Positions 34,260 through 42,981 of a DNA stretch of 64,000 bases are shown piece after piece (the first letter of the stretch is position 1; every line of letters starts with the position of its first letter). The stretch spans positions 3,100,001 to 3,164,000 of the forward strand of contig NZ_JACHMQ010000001.1 of assembly GCF_014208105.1 (NCBI RefSeq), given 5' to 3'. The position numbers were made by a program, and so were the translations under genes. This DNA comes from Actinomadura coerulea (GTDB lineage Bacteria; Actinomycetota; Actinomycetes; Streptosporangiales; Streptosporangiaceae). The notes below the pieces were generated by a model that worked only from the letters and a program-made list of their open reading frames with translations, was not told the origin of the DNA and did not search any database.

Positions 34260-35951
34260 GTGGCCACGGGGCGTTATCGATCCGTCTTTCACACCGACCT
34301 GCCCGCTGACGAGGCGTTTGCCGCAGCGGAGCAGCAACTGCGCTCATGGCTCGGCCAGAAGAGACTGGATCGGGAGGCGTTCGACAAGGGAAGCGCCCGC
34401 GTGGGCTCCGCCGGGGAGGTGCTCCTCGTCCTGGCACGGAACTCGGCGGATGGCACGCAGACGAAACGGTGGCAGCTCCGCGAGCCCAAGGACGGCGGCT
34501 CGTGGGTGTCGACCCTGACCGTGCATGCCCCGGGACGGACGTCTGGCCGGGGGCGCAGCTGGTTCTGGCTGGACGTGGAGTTCTCGAATCCCCAGGCCGG
34601 GGCCGAGGATCAGGACTCCATGCACGGCAGGAAAGCCGGCGTACCTCGGCTCGCCCGAGGCCTTCTCTCCACGATCGATGCTCGCGACTCTCTCGCCGAA
34701 CTGCGCGAACGGCCGATCTTGGTTAGACCGTCAGACATCGAGGCCCTGATTGACGTCCTGTGCGACCCGGATCGCCGAATGCCGACGATCGTAGCGAGCG
34801 CGCATCCGCGGCGTGACTTCAAAGACTGGCGTGACGTCATTGACGGGACGATGAGAGAGGCTGCTGGCCTTGCGAGCCTGTACTTACTCGATCCGCCAGC
34901 CACAGATCAGTTCGTCGCCGAAGTCGGAAAGTCGCACGGGGTGTGGGGTGGAGCCGTGCGCACGTACCTGCCCGTCGTCGATCCGGCGAGCGACCAAGAC
35001 GCACTTCGGCACAGGGTGCTGTCCGCCTCCCGCATCGAGGACAGCACCCTGCGAGCAGGAGCCCTGCTTTCGGGACTTCCGCGGAGGCTGAGCGCAGAGG
35101 CGCTACTTCCTCGTCCTCTCACCGGCCTCAGCCGAGCTCTTCTCGCCGAGCGCTCCGGCATGAGACGGCCGGGTGATGTGCCGCTACCGGACGTGCAGGA
35201 GGCGGCGGAGGCGCTCTCCAAAGAGGTCGGCCGCATCAAGGACAATCTGGACGCGGCGCTGGAACTGGTCGCGGAGGCCGAACAGACCGAGCAGCGCCTG
35301 GCCCAGCGCAATGAGGACCTGGCCGCCCTCAGCATCGAGTTCGACGCCGTCAACCAGCGCGCCGAGTACCTCGAGGATCGGGTCCGTGCGCTGGAGCGGC
35401 GTCTTGTCCAGGCAGGGCGCACCTCCGACGCCACCGCCCAGCCAGATGAGCAGACGATCCTGCCCACCTCGTTCGCCGAGGTCGTGGACCGTACCGAGGA
35501 ACTGGCACGCATCGAGTTCACCGGCGACATCGACCATCCCCTGGACCTGGACACGATGCCGAGCGCCTCATCGTGGGCGCAGACCGCGTGGCAGGCCCTG
35601 CTCGCCATGGACGCGTACGCAAAGGCCAGCTCCGAGGGCAGCTTCAACGGAGGCTTTCCCACCTGGTGCAAGCAACCGCCCCCAGGCGCGCGCGCCATCA
35701 GCCCGGGCAAGATCGCTCCGGACGAGTCGGCAACCGTGCGGAGCAACCCGAAGATGAGCCGCCACCGGCTGCTGCCTGTGCCGAAAGACGTGGAACCGTC
35801 CGGCAAGGTCTACATGTGGGCGCATGTCCGGCTCGGTGCGGGCGCCGGGATGAGGGCTCCCCGGATGCACTACTTCGACGACGTCAAGAACACCGGAAAA
35901 ATCTACGTCGGCTACTTGGGCCCGCACCTCCCGGTCAAGTCGACCAACTGA
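34260..35951 (+). CDS. Coiled-coil protein of unknown function downstream of cassette 2
   Basis: The 563-residue protein starts at a GTG with AAAGGA 9 bases upstream. It has four parts: an N-terminal alpha/beta region (1-175), a second domain with HPRRDFKDWRDV and WGGAVRTYLP (180-300), a coiled coil (about 311-385), and a C-terminal domain (about 440-563) with Trp-rich helices and the strand pair YMWAHVRL / IYVGYLGPHL. I recall similar layouts among actinobacterial proteins without assigned function. No catalytic triad or P-loop is visible. It may use its coiled coil to form oligomers. It stands 247 bp after cassette 2 and could be part of it. Confidence 0.7.
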   Translation: MATGRYRSVFHTDLPADEAFAAAEQQLRSWLGQKRLDREAFDKGSARVGSAGEVLLVLARNSADGTQTKRWQLREPKDGGSWVSTLTVHAPGRTSGRGRSWFWLDVEFSNPQAGAEDQDSMHGRKAGVPRLARGLLSTIDARDSLAELRERPILVRPSDIEALIDVLCDPDRRMPTIVASAHPRRDFKDWRDVIDGTMREAAGLASLYLLDPPATDQFVAEVGKSHGVWGGAVRTYLPVVDPASDQDALRHRVLSASRIEDSTLRAGALLSGLPRRLSAEALLPRPLTGLSRALLAERSGMRRPGDVPLPDVQEAAEALSKEVGRIKDNLDAALELVAEAEQTEQRLAQRNEDLAALSIEFDAVNQRAEYLEDRVRALERRLVQAGRTSDATAQPDEQTILPTSFAEVVDRTEELARIEFTGDIDHPLDLDTMPSASSWAQTAWQALLAMDAYAKASSEGSFNGGFPTWCKQPPPGARAISPGKIAPDESATVRSNPKMSRHRLLPVPKDVEPSGKVYMWAHVRLGAGAGMRAPRMHYFDDVKNTGKIYVGYLGPHLPVKSTN

Positions 35952-36396
35952 TTGCTCTGTCTTTGGCAAGCGGCCCTTAGGGCGTGTGACGCCTCGCGGC
36001 GGATGCCTCGAACCTCTTTCTTCCTTGCGCATCGGCTCACGTCAGCCAGTCGATCAATCCGTTATGAGCGCAGGCAGCAGGGCTTCCATGGGCTGATGGT
36101 GGTCTCCAACCGCGACGGGGCGCCGGAAGTGGCTGGAGGAGGAGGCGGATCGATCACAGAAATAATTCGCATGTATCCGATACGCGCGAATATGGGCGGT
36201 TGCGACTAGGCACTTGGACGACCACACCGGACTGTCGGAGATCGCAACGCACGATTCTCGCACGTGCGGATTTTGGGTCCTGTGACGGCGTGGCGGGATT
36301 TTGGCGGGGCGTGACTTTACTATTGCCGAGCACGTTCGATTGCAGTGAGTTAGTGATCAGCACGGACCGTGTTCGAGACAGTATCGGGAGGACAGC
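35952..36396. other. Promoter region of the XRE/DUF397 pair
   Basis: About 445 bp without a gene. It holds a CGCACGTGCG palindrome (36259-36268) and an AT-rich stretch with TTTACTATT (36316-36324), which could be the XRE promoter. No terminator was clearly seen. Confidence 0.5.
36259..36268. promoter_or_regulatory. CGCACGTGCG palindrome upstream of the XRE gene
   Basis: A perfect palindrome flanked by GGATT, as at 20657. It lies 129 bp before the XRE start, so this XRE protein is a candidate factor for the whole set of sites. Confidence 0.5.
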
Positions 36397-37278
36397 ATGC
36401 CGAGCCCCTACGTCCGCCGCCGGCGGCTGGCGGTCGAGATCCGCAAACTCCGGGAGAGCCGCGGCCTTACGACGGATGGTCTTGCCCGCCTCGTCTTCCA
36501 CTCGCGGACGAAGATCACCCGCCTGGAGAACGCCCAGATCCGTCCCGACCTCATCGAGATCATGAACCTGCTCGATGCGCTGGAGGTCACCAGTCCCCAG
36601 TACGACCGGATCTGCCAGCTTGCCCGGGAGGCCGGGCAGAAGGGCTGGTGGGATCGGTACGGGGTCTCCATGGGTCCCCGCCAGAAGCTTTATGCAGACC
36701 TCGAATACAACTCCGAAACTGTCCGCGAGTACAACCAGACCGTCATGCCGGCAGTTCTACAGGCTCCCGAGTTCATCGCCGCGCTCGTCGACCTGGACAA
36801 GTGCCAGGGGAAGCTCGACTACATCCCCGAGCGGATGACCGAAGCGCGCATGCGGCGGCAAAGCGAACTGCTTCGGCCGGACGGCCCTTCCTACGAGACC
36901 GTCCTGGACGAGTGCGTCATTCACCGACTGGCAGTACCGCCCCAGGCGAAGATCTCACAGTTACGGCACATGATCGGAGTGGTCGCCGAGTCGGAGCGGA
37001 TCAGCGTTCGAGTACTCCGGCACGACGCCGTCCTCCCCGGCGGCTTCCTCCCTAAGTCGGCCTTCTACCTCTACACATTCGCCGAGGCGGGCGACTCACC
37101 CGTAGCAGTGATCGACACCGTCACCACCGATCTCGTCCTGACACAGCGCGAAGAGGTGGCTCGCTACTCCGGGCTCTACGAACGTGTGCGCACCGCTGCC
37201 CTGTCCCGCCAGGACAGCATGACCTTCCTCGATCAGGTAGCCAACAGGCTCGCCGACCAGACAGGATCGAGGACATGA
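36397..37278 (+). CDS. XRE-type regulator with DUF5753 (Scr1-type)
   Basis: The 293-residue protein has an N-terminal helix-turn-helix (about residues 8-65, TTDGLARLVFHSRTKITRLE). A DUF5753 domain follows, with the start YNQTVMPAVLQAPEF and the typical ISVRVLRHDA strand. This is the common actinomycete class that works with small DUF397 proteins, sometimes read as antitoxin-like. GGGAGG precedes the ATG. It overlaps its DUF397 partner (ATGA). A CGCACGTGCG site lies upstream. Confidence 0.92.
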   Translation: MPSPYVRRRRLAVEIRKLRESRGLTTDGLARLVFHSRTKITRLENAQIRPDLIEIMNLLDALEVTSPQYDRICQLAREAGQKGWWDRYGVSMGPRQKLYADLEYNSETVREYNQTVMPAVLQAPEFIAALVDLDKCQGKLDYIPERMTEARMRRQSELLRPDGPSYETVLDECVIHRLAVPPQAKISQLRHMIGVVAESERISVRVLRHDAVLPGGFLPKSAFYLYTFAEAGDSPVAVIDTVTTDLVLTQREEVARYSGLYERVRTAALSRQDSMTFLDQVANRLADQTGSRT

Positions 37279-37469
37279 CCAAGAGCTTCCACGGCTGGCG
37301 TAAGTCACGTCACAGCGAACCCAATGGCGGATGCATCGAAGCCGGCCGCGCCGCTGACGGCACTATCGGTGTCCGGGACACCAAGCTGGACGGTACCGGG
37401 CCGATCCTGGAGTTCACCGCGGACGCGTGGCGCACTCTGCTTCGTAGTATCCGTTCAGCGGCTCACTGA
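37275..37469 (+). CDS. DUF397 protein
   Basis: The 64-residue protein has the DUF397 pattern: WRKSRHSEPNGGCIEAG, then VRDTKLDGTGPILEFTADAW. It is coupled by overlap to the XRE gene, as is usual for these pairs. Experiments on relatives suggest binding to the XRE partner and effects on development or stress; nothing here specifies the role. Confidence 0.92.
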   Translation: MTKSFHGWRKSRHSEPNGGCIEAGRAADGTIGVRDTKLDGTGPILEFTADAWRTLLRSIRSAAH

Positions 37470-38132
37470 TCCCTCACGGGCACCATGGGCCTTGCGACAA
37501 GTCTGCCAGGCTCAGGACCGATGGCGTTCTGCCAGGGCGCACGCTCTGTCTCTCCGGGATGCTCGCCCTCCTACTGGGCCGAACGAATCCTTTAGGCGCC
37601 CCCTTCTCCATCGATCGCGCCGATGTGCCATAGACGTCCAGGGTCCCCCCTTCAGGCACCGCGTACCGTCGAGATCGTTACTCGAAAAACCGCGAAGCAG
37701 GTCGTTAGTTCTCAGAGAGGCCTCTGGCGCATCTCAGTTGAGTGGCGTGCGCTCATCAAAAATGCCTCTTGGGAGTTCACCATGCACCGCCAGACGTTGT
37801 CGGCGCTTGGGGTCGTGGCTTCGAGGCCTCCACGCGGTTTCGCTGTAGGCGGATAAGGGGTCTGAGCCCTTTCTTAATCTGGTCACCCGGGGGCGTGGGT
37901 AGGGCAAGGGTTTCTGCGGCGTTGGTTCTCGGGACGGGGCCGGGGTGGCGAACTGCGCGGGTTGTGTTGTCCGGCCCTCCCCTCGTGTGGCCGCTGACCC
38001 GCCGGTGGACGAATACCCCCGAGGTTTCCCTGTATGTGGCGGCTGCTGGGCAACCGGTGGCGGCGGCGGGGCGTCCCACGGGCCACAGGCATTCCTTGGT
38101 CCTGGTTCGGGACCCCTTCCGGAGGATGTGAA
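37470..38132. other. Long intergenic region, no supported gene
   Basis: About 660 bp. Several short open frames lack ribosome sites and coding bias. A small imperfect hairpin (CGTGG/CCACG, about 37817-37837) is the only structure seen. Base composition is mixed, so this may be a junction of older insertions. Confidence 0.45.
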
Positions 38133-40577
38133 TTGGCGGAACTCTCCTGGGCTCTGACCGTCCCTCAGCCCGCCGCGTGGGCCATCTCCCAAGGCCACCA
38201 GACCGTCTACAACCGCCAGAGCGGTACAGATCAGCGCGGCTGGATCGCCGTCTGCGCGGGGTCTTATTTGGACGACGACCTGAAGCGGTTGACCAATCGG
38301 TTGACCGGCCGCTCACCGGAGAGCCTCGACGCCCACTGCGGGGAGCGCAACGCGATCGTCGCCGTGGCTCGGCTGGTGGACGTGTGCGAGGCAAGGGGGT
38401 GCGACTGCGGGCCCTGGGCTGACAAGCGGCTCATCCACTGGAAGCTGGCGGACGCGGTCCCGCTCGCCGAGCCCGTGCCCGCCCCGCACATCGTCGGTCA
38501 CTGGCGGATGCCCGCCGACCTGGCGGACGCGGTCGAGCAGCAATGGCAGCTCACGGAGCGGCCCATCACCGGCGACGAGGTCACACGAGGCACACAAAGG
38601 GACTTTCTGGCCGTGCGCGACGAATTGCTGCCACTTCCCGGGCACGCCGAGGGGTACCGGCATGTGCTTCTGCTGGGCACGACCGGGGCGGGGAAGACGA
38701 CGGTGGTCCGGCAGTTGCTCGGCACGGATCCGGAGACCGAGCGGTTCCCGTCCACCTCGACCGCGAAGACGACCGTGGCCGACACGGAGATCATCCTCAC
38801 GGGCGGGGGGCCGTTCCGTGCCGCCGTCATGTTCGCCGGGCGGGACGAGATCGCCGACCACCTGCGCGACAACGTCTGGGAGGCGGCTCGGGCGGTGTTC
38901 GAGGGCCGCTCCCAGGAGGTGATCCAGAACAGGCTGCTCGACCACGTCAGTCAGCGCTACCGGTTCAGCTACCTGCTCGGTCGCGCGGCCCTCCCCGGCG
39001 CCGGGCCGGACCTCGACGACGACCTGGACGACGACGAGTTGGTCGACGGCCAGGCGTCCGTGCCGGCGGCCCGCGCGACCGACCCGGGCACGACGGCGCT
39101 CGTCCAGAACGCGGTCCGCGCCATCGAGCATGTGGTGACGACCCAGCTGGAGAACATCCGGAACGCGGCCGGGGCCGGGGAGGACGACCGCCCCTTCGAG
39201 GAGTACGTCGAGGACGAGCTCGAGACGCGCGTGCGGCGCTCCGACATCTGCGAGCGGATCGTCGACGCGTTCCTCCACGCCGTCGAGAACCGTTTCGCGC
39301 TGCTGGCGGAGGGCGACCTGCGGCACGATCCGGACGGGTGGCCGGCGTCCTGGTCCTGGGAGTGCGCGGACCGTGCCGAGTTCCTCCGCGTCATCACCAA
39401 GTTCTCCAGCAACCAGGCCGCGTTCTTCGGCCGGCTCCTGACCCCCTTGGTGAACGGCATCCGCACGGCGGGGCCGTTCCGTCCGGTGTGGGCCGAGCAT
39501 GAGGCGCGGCTCGTCCTGATCGACGGGGAGGGACTGGGGCACACGCCCGGTTCCATCGCCGAGGTCTCCACTCCCCTGCGCAAGCGTCTGGACGAGGTCG
39601 ACGCCATCGTGCTCGTCGACAACGCCCAGCAGCCGATGCAGGCGGCTCCGGTCGCGGTGATGCGGACGGCGGCCGCCACGGGAAACGGCGAGAAGCTGTT
39701 CTTCCTGTTCACCCACTTCGACCTCGTCAAAGGCGACAACCTCGGCTCGTTCTCCGACCGCGAACGGCACGTCCTCGGATCGGCTGAGAACGTGCTGAGC
39801 GAGGTCCGTGAAGAACTCGGACTGGCCGAGCGGACTCTGCGCCGCCGCTTGGACGAGGCGCGTTTCTTCGTCGGCGGGATCGACCGGGTGCTCGATCCCG
39901 AAAGGGTTGATCCGGTCAGGCCGAAGGCGTCGCTCCGCACGATGCGGCAGCTCAACGGGCTCCTTGCAGCGCTCACCGAGGAGGCGGTCCCGGTCGAGGC
40001 GGGGCCGGCGCGCCCCGTCTACAAAAGCGGGCAGTTGACGGACGCGGTCCTGGAGGCGGTCCGGGCCTTCCACATCCGGTGGCGCGGCGCCCTCGGGGTC
40101 TCCCTCGACTCCGAGGTGCCGAAGAGGCACTGGTCCAGCATCAAGGCGCTGACCAGGCGCCTGTCCGAGGGGCACACGGACGAGTACAGGGATCTGCGTC
40201 CCGCGACGAGCCTGCGGACGGCGCTGGAGTACGCGATCTTCCGGATGCTCCAGAAGCCGGTTCGATGGACCGGTCCCGAGCCGGACGGCGACGAACAGGA
40301 GGCCATCGTCGGAGACATCTCGAACGCCCTCGGCAGGAGGCTCGGGAAACTGGTCGACCGGCTGATCACGGAAGATCCTCGACCGGACTGGACGCGCGCC
40401 TACGAGGAGCACGGAAAGGGCTCGACGTTCCGGCGGGCGCAGATCCTCATCGGCGACATCTACGAGCGGGCGATTCCGCGTGCACTGCGCGACGAGCCCT
40501 ACGAGAACCGGTTCTCGCGGGCGGTGCTGGCGGCGTTCGAGGAGACAGCCGCGGAACTCGACTTCATCGTGGAATGA
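38133..40577 (+). CDS. ASCH-like domain fused to a dynamin-like P-loop GTPase
   Basis: The 814-residue product has an N-terminal ASCH/PUA-like domain (about residues 5-125). ASCH markers are LTVPQPAAWAISQGHQTVYNR, the AIVAVARLVDV strand, and the C-x-C-x2-WA and IHWKLADAV stretches. A large GTPase follows, with G1 at 182-189 (GTTGAGKT), a G3-like DGEG at 464-467 and a G4-like THFD at 527-530. The rest is helical, as in dynamin-like or AIG1-type proteins. I chose the TTG at 38133 because GGAGG lies 7 bases upstream and the ASCH homology starts there. ASCH domains bind or modify RNA bases; pairing one with a GTPase is unusual. Confidence 0.75.
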   Translation: MAELSWALTVPQPAAWAISQGHQTVYNRQSGTDQRGWIAVCAGSYLDDDLKRLTNRLTGRSPESLDAHCGERNAIVAVARLVDVCEARGCDCGPWADKRLIHWKLADAVPLAEPVPAPHIVGHWRMPADLADAVEQQWQLTERPITGDEVTRGTQRDFLAVRDELLPLPGHAEGYRHVLLLGTTGAGKTTVVRQLLGTDPETERFPSTSTAKTTVADTEIILTGGGPFRAAVMFAGRDEIADHLRDNVWEAARAVFEGRSQEVIQNRLLDHVSQRYRFSYLLGRAALPGAGPDLDDDLDDDELVDGQASVPAARATDPGTTALVQNAVRAIEHVVTTQLENIRNAAGAGEDDRPFEEYVEDELETRVRRSDICERIVDAFLHAVENRFALLAEGDLRHDPDGWPASWSWECADRAEFLRVITKFSSNQAAFFGRLLTPLVNGIRTAGPFRPVWAEHEARLVLIDGEGLGHTPGSIAEVSTPLRKRLDEVDAIVLVDNAQQPMQAAPVAVMRTAAATGNGEKLFFLFTHFDLVKGDNLGSFSDRERHVLGSAENVLSEVREELGLAERTLRRRLDEARFFVGGIDRVLDPERVDPVRPKASLRTMRQLNGLLAALTEEAVPVEAGPARPVYKSGQLTDAVLEAVRAFHIRWRGALGVSLDSEVPKRHWSSIKALTRRLSEGHTDEYRDLRPATSLRTALEYAIFRMLQKPVRWTGPEPDGDEQEAIVGDISNALGRRLGKLVDRLITEDPRPDWTRAYEEHGKGSTFRRAQILIGDIYERAIPRALRDEPYENRFSRAVLAAFEETAAELDFIVE

Positions 40578-40933
40578 GCGGATGACGCAAGCCGGAAAGA
40601 AAGCAGGCTAAGCGGACTTCCGCCCCTCGACGGTGAGGACGAGGCCCGTGGCGCGCGGACTCGATGCGAGACATGCCGGAGGGCGAGGCCGCCTTCCGGC
40701 GCCGAGTCGGCGGCGAGTCGGCGGCGGCCTCGGCGACGGGCCCCCGTCCGCCTGTACCGCCTCCGAGGACGACGCCGCGAGTGGCGGTAGGCATGCTCCT
40801 GCCGCCGACCTTCTCTATTGTGTTCGGTCTGATGGCTTGCGCCGGTTCAGGGAGGCTGGACGGTCGTCACTGGTGTGCTGCCGCCGCGCCCCCCTGCGGC
40901 GGCCTGCCTCGGCAGAGAATCGGAGAGCGGAAC
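40578..40933. other. Intergenic region, no supported gene
   Basis: About 355 bp. An open frame continues upstream of the GtrA start but is Arg/Pro/Gly rich, without a hydrophobic or conserved pattern. An AT-richer stretch (40800-40830) may be the GtrA promoter. Confidence 0.45.
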
Positions 40934-41416
40934 TTGTTCAAGGGATTGGCGCGGCACCTGTCCGCGTTCGCTGTGATCGGCGCACTGTGCACTGTCGCAT
41001 GGCTCCTGCTCTATCTCGTGTTCCGCACCGTGATGCCGTCGCTGGCCGCCAACGCGCTCTCGCTGGTGGTCACCACTGTCGCGAACACGGCGGCGAACCG
41101 CCGCTACACGTTCGGGGTCGTCGGGTCGGAGGGGGCGCTGCGGCACCAGCTCGAAGGCGGCGTCGTCTTCCTGATCGGACTGGGGCTCAGCAGCGCCGGG
41201 CTCGGACTGGTGCATCTCCTCGCGCCGTCCGCCCCCCGCGCCGTGGAGGTCGCGGCGATGCTGATCTCCTACGCGGTGGCCACCGTGGTGCGCTTCGTGC
41301 TCTTGAGCGGCTGGGTGTTCCACCCCCGCCGGCACGCTGCTCCGGCCGATGCCACGGCGGAGGCGGACGCTCCCCCGCTCCCGGTGGAGGCCCTGGAGAC
41401 CCCGCGGCCCTCCTGA
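40934..41416 (+). CDS. GtrA family membrane protein
   Basis: The 160-residue protein has four membrane helices in the GtrA arrangement. The first helix is FAVIGALCTVAWLLLYLVF, and the conserved TTVANTAANRRYTF loop follows, with later SYAVATVVRF. GtrA proteins help flip undecaprenyl-linked sugars. I chose the TTG at 40934, preceded by GGAG, since the family starts with a short basic segment before the first helix. The 25 C-terminal residues are Pro/Ala rich. No glycosyltransferase partner is adjacent. Confidence 0.85.
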   Translation: MFKGLARHLSAFAVIGALCTVAWLLLYLVFRTVMPSLAANALSLVVTTVANTAANRRYTFGVVGSEGALRHQLEGGVVFLIGLGLSSAGLGLVHLLAPSAPRAVEVAAMLISYAVATVVRFVLLSGWVFHPRRHAAPADATAEADAPPLPVEALETPRPS

Positions 41417-41432
41417 TGTAGCGCGCGCCGGC

Positions 41433-41800
41433 TCAGCGGGGGTCGCTGAGGAAGGGGCTGGGGGTGCCGTGCCAGGTGATGAGCAGGGTGTCGCGGGCGC
41501 GGGTCGCCGCGACGAAGAGCAGGGCACGGGCGCGCTGAAGTTCGCGGCGGTGGCGGGCCGGGTCGGAGTGCTCCCACTTGCGCAGGTAGGACGGGGGGAC
41601 GAGGTCGCCGGAGACGCCCGCGATGATCATGTGCTGGTATTCCAGGCCCTTGAAGCGGTGCATGGTGCCGACATGGACGACGTCGTCGAGGCGCGGGCCG
41701 CCGGGGCCGATGGAGGCGGCGGGGATGCCCGCGCGGGCGAGCCGGGCCTCGACATCAGCGACCATGGCTCGTTCGGGGACGCAGACCGCGACTGACGGAG
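41433..41800 (-). pseudogene. C-terminal relic of a UvrD/Rep-type helicase
   Basis: About 120 residues match the end of a superfamily-1 helicase. Motif V is in HVGTMHRFKGLEYQHMII and motif VI in RALLFVAATRARD. The N-terminal 500 or more residues, including the Walker A motif, are absent, and the homology stops near 41800. It is probably a remnant left by deletion or insertion. Confidence 0.75.
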
Positions 41801-41960
41801 CCGGCCCGCGCTGGACTATTTCGGCGCCACCCGTCCCGCCTCCATCAGCTACACCCCGGCGCTCGATCGCACGCGGGTCATCAGCGTCAGCGTGGACGAC
41901 TGGATCCTGCCCAAGGCGGGCATGGCGGTGGTGTGGCAGCGCCGGCCACCGAGCCTCTGA
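41796..41960 (+). pseudogene. C-terminal fragment of an unidentified protein
   Basis: Following a TGA at 41793-41795, an open frame of about 54 codons without a start codon has real-looking residues (YFGATRPASISYTP, VISVSVDDWILPKAGM) and ends at 41960. It abuts the helicase relic on the other strand, so the site is probably a junction where two genes lost their 5' parts. The parent family is not recognised. Confidence 0.4.
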
Positions 41961-42012
41961 CCGCTTCGCACCCGCTCGGCGGGGCGGAGGGCGGTTTCCC
42001 ACCGTCCGAAGA

Positions 42013-42043
42013 TCAGGGCCCGGCGGTGTACGCCGGGCCCTGA
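42013..42043. terminator. Strong hairpin near the Nudix gene
   Basis: A perfect 13-bp stem (42013-42025 with 42031-42043) and a 5-nt loop lie 91 bp after the stop of the minus-strand Nudix gene. No T run follows. Confidence 0.7.
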
Positions 42044-42133
42044 GTTGTGCTTCGGTCAGCCGGCGACCCGTTGGAAGCCGGACGGTGTTGTCAGGAGGGC
42101 CGGTGAGCCGTCCCTCCTACTCGATCACGGTCG

Positions 42134-42784
42134 TCAGGCCGCCGCGAACCAGTCGGTGAGCATGCCGACGTGGTTCTTGGAGGTCACCTCACCTCCGTGG
42201 ACGTCCTTCAGATCGGCGGTCAGTTCCTGGAACGTGTTGGCACGCACCCAGGCCGCCTTGTTCGCGTCGTCCTTCGGGAGCACCCTCGGGAAGTCGCGCC
42301 GGTTCAGCGTTCCCAGGTCCACCGTGCACGGCACGGTGACGATCCAGGCCTCGTCGGACGAGCGCTTGCTGGGCACGTAACGCGGCTTGGTCGCGTACCA
42401 GACCAGGCGCCGCAGGTCCAGGCTCGCTTCCTCTCGCAGCTCGCGGCACGCCGCCACCACGGAGGTCTCACCCGGGTCCTGGAAACCGCCGGGGAGGCCC
42501 CAGCCGCGACCGCGGTTCCGCTCGACCAGGACGATCCAGCGGTTGCCGAATTCGTCCCGAACCGAGGCGAGCGCGTCCGAGGTGCGGTTCTCGGCCCAGC
42601 CGCCCAGCAGGTTGCGACCACGCTGGATGGGCGTCTCCTCGCACGGGTTGACCGGACGGCCGTCGACCACCTCGAAGGGGATCAGGGCCAGGCGCTGCCG
42701 AGCCGGCCAGTTGATCCTGGTCGGGTCCGTCTCGGGATCCGCCCAGGCAGCCGTCAGCACTTTCGGGTCTGTGTGCTCACGCAT
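42134..42784 (-). CDS. Nudix hydrolase resembling NUDT9-type ADP-ribose pyrophosphatase
   Basis: The 216-residue protein has an N-terminal region (PINPTGRTGL-type position occupied by PCEETPIQRGRNLLGGW, then AENRTSDAL) that resembles eukaryotic NUDT9. A Nudix box follows (GGFQDPGETSVVAACRELREEASL spans it; metal-binding Glu in RELREE). NUDT9 enzymes hydrolyse ADP-ribose to AMP and ribose 5-phosphate. Acceptor specificity here is unproven. AGGAGAG precedes the ATG. It is divergent from the S24/S26-like gene. Confidence 0.8.
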   Translation of the reverse strand: MREHTDPKVLTAAWADPETDPTRINWPARQRLALIPFEVVDGRPVNPCEETPIQRGRNLLGGWAENRTSDALASVRDEFGNRWIVLVERNRGRGWGLPGGFQDPGETSVVAACRELREEASLDLRRLVWYATKPRYVPSKRSSDEAWIVTVPCTVDLGTLNRRDFPRVLPKDDANKAAWVRANTFQELTADLKDVHGGEVTSKNHVGMLTDWFAAA

Positions 42785-42981
42785 GTTTGTTCTCTCCTAG
42801 TTTGTTCCGCTCGATCGGTGGGGGCTCTTTCACACTCCCCCGCCGATACAGTCCGGAGACTCCGGGCAGTCGCAAGTTCTGCGCGTCGACTCACCCCGAT
42901 CTCACGGCCCGGACGTGGAAGGAAAGTCGATGGACAGGCGGGTGCGAAGGTCCGCATGCTGTTCATGTGGGGAAGATGGAG

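Noticed and set aside
36397..37469. A proven toxin-antitoxin pair
   Set aside because: XRE/DUF397 pairs are sometimes annotated so, but nothing in this sequence shows toxicity, so I list them as regulator and partner only.
37470..38132. CRISPR array or small RNA gene in the long gap
   Set aside because: No regularly spaced repeats and no tRNA-like or known RNA pattern were found.
41433..41800. A complete helicase gene
   Set aside because: Only the C-terminal motifs are present; the Walker A region is missing and homology stops abruptly.
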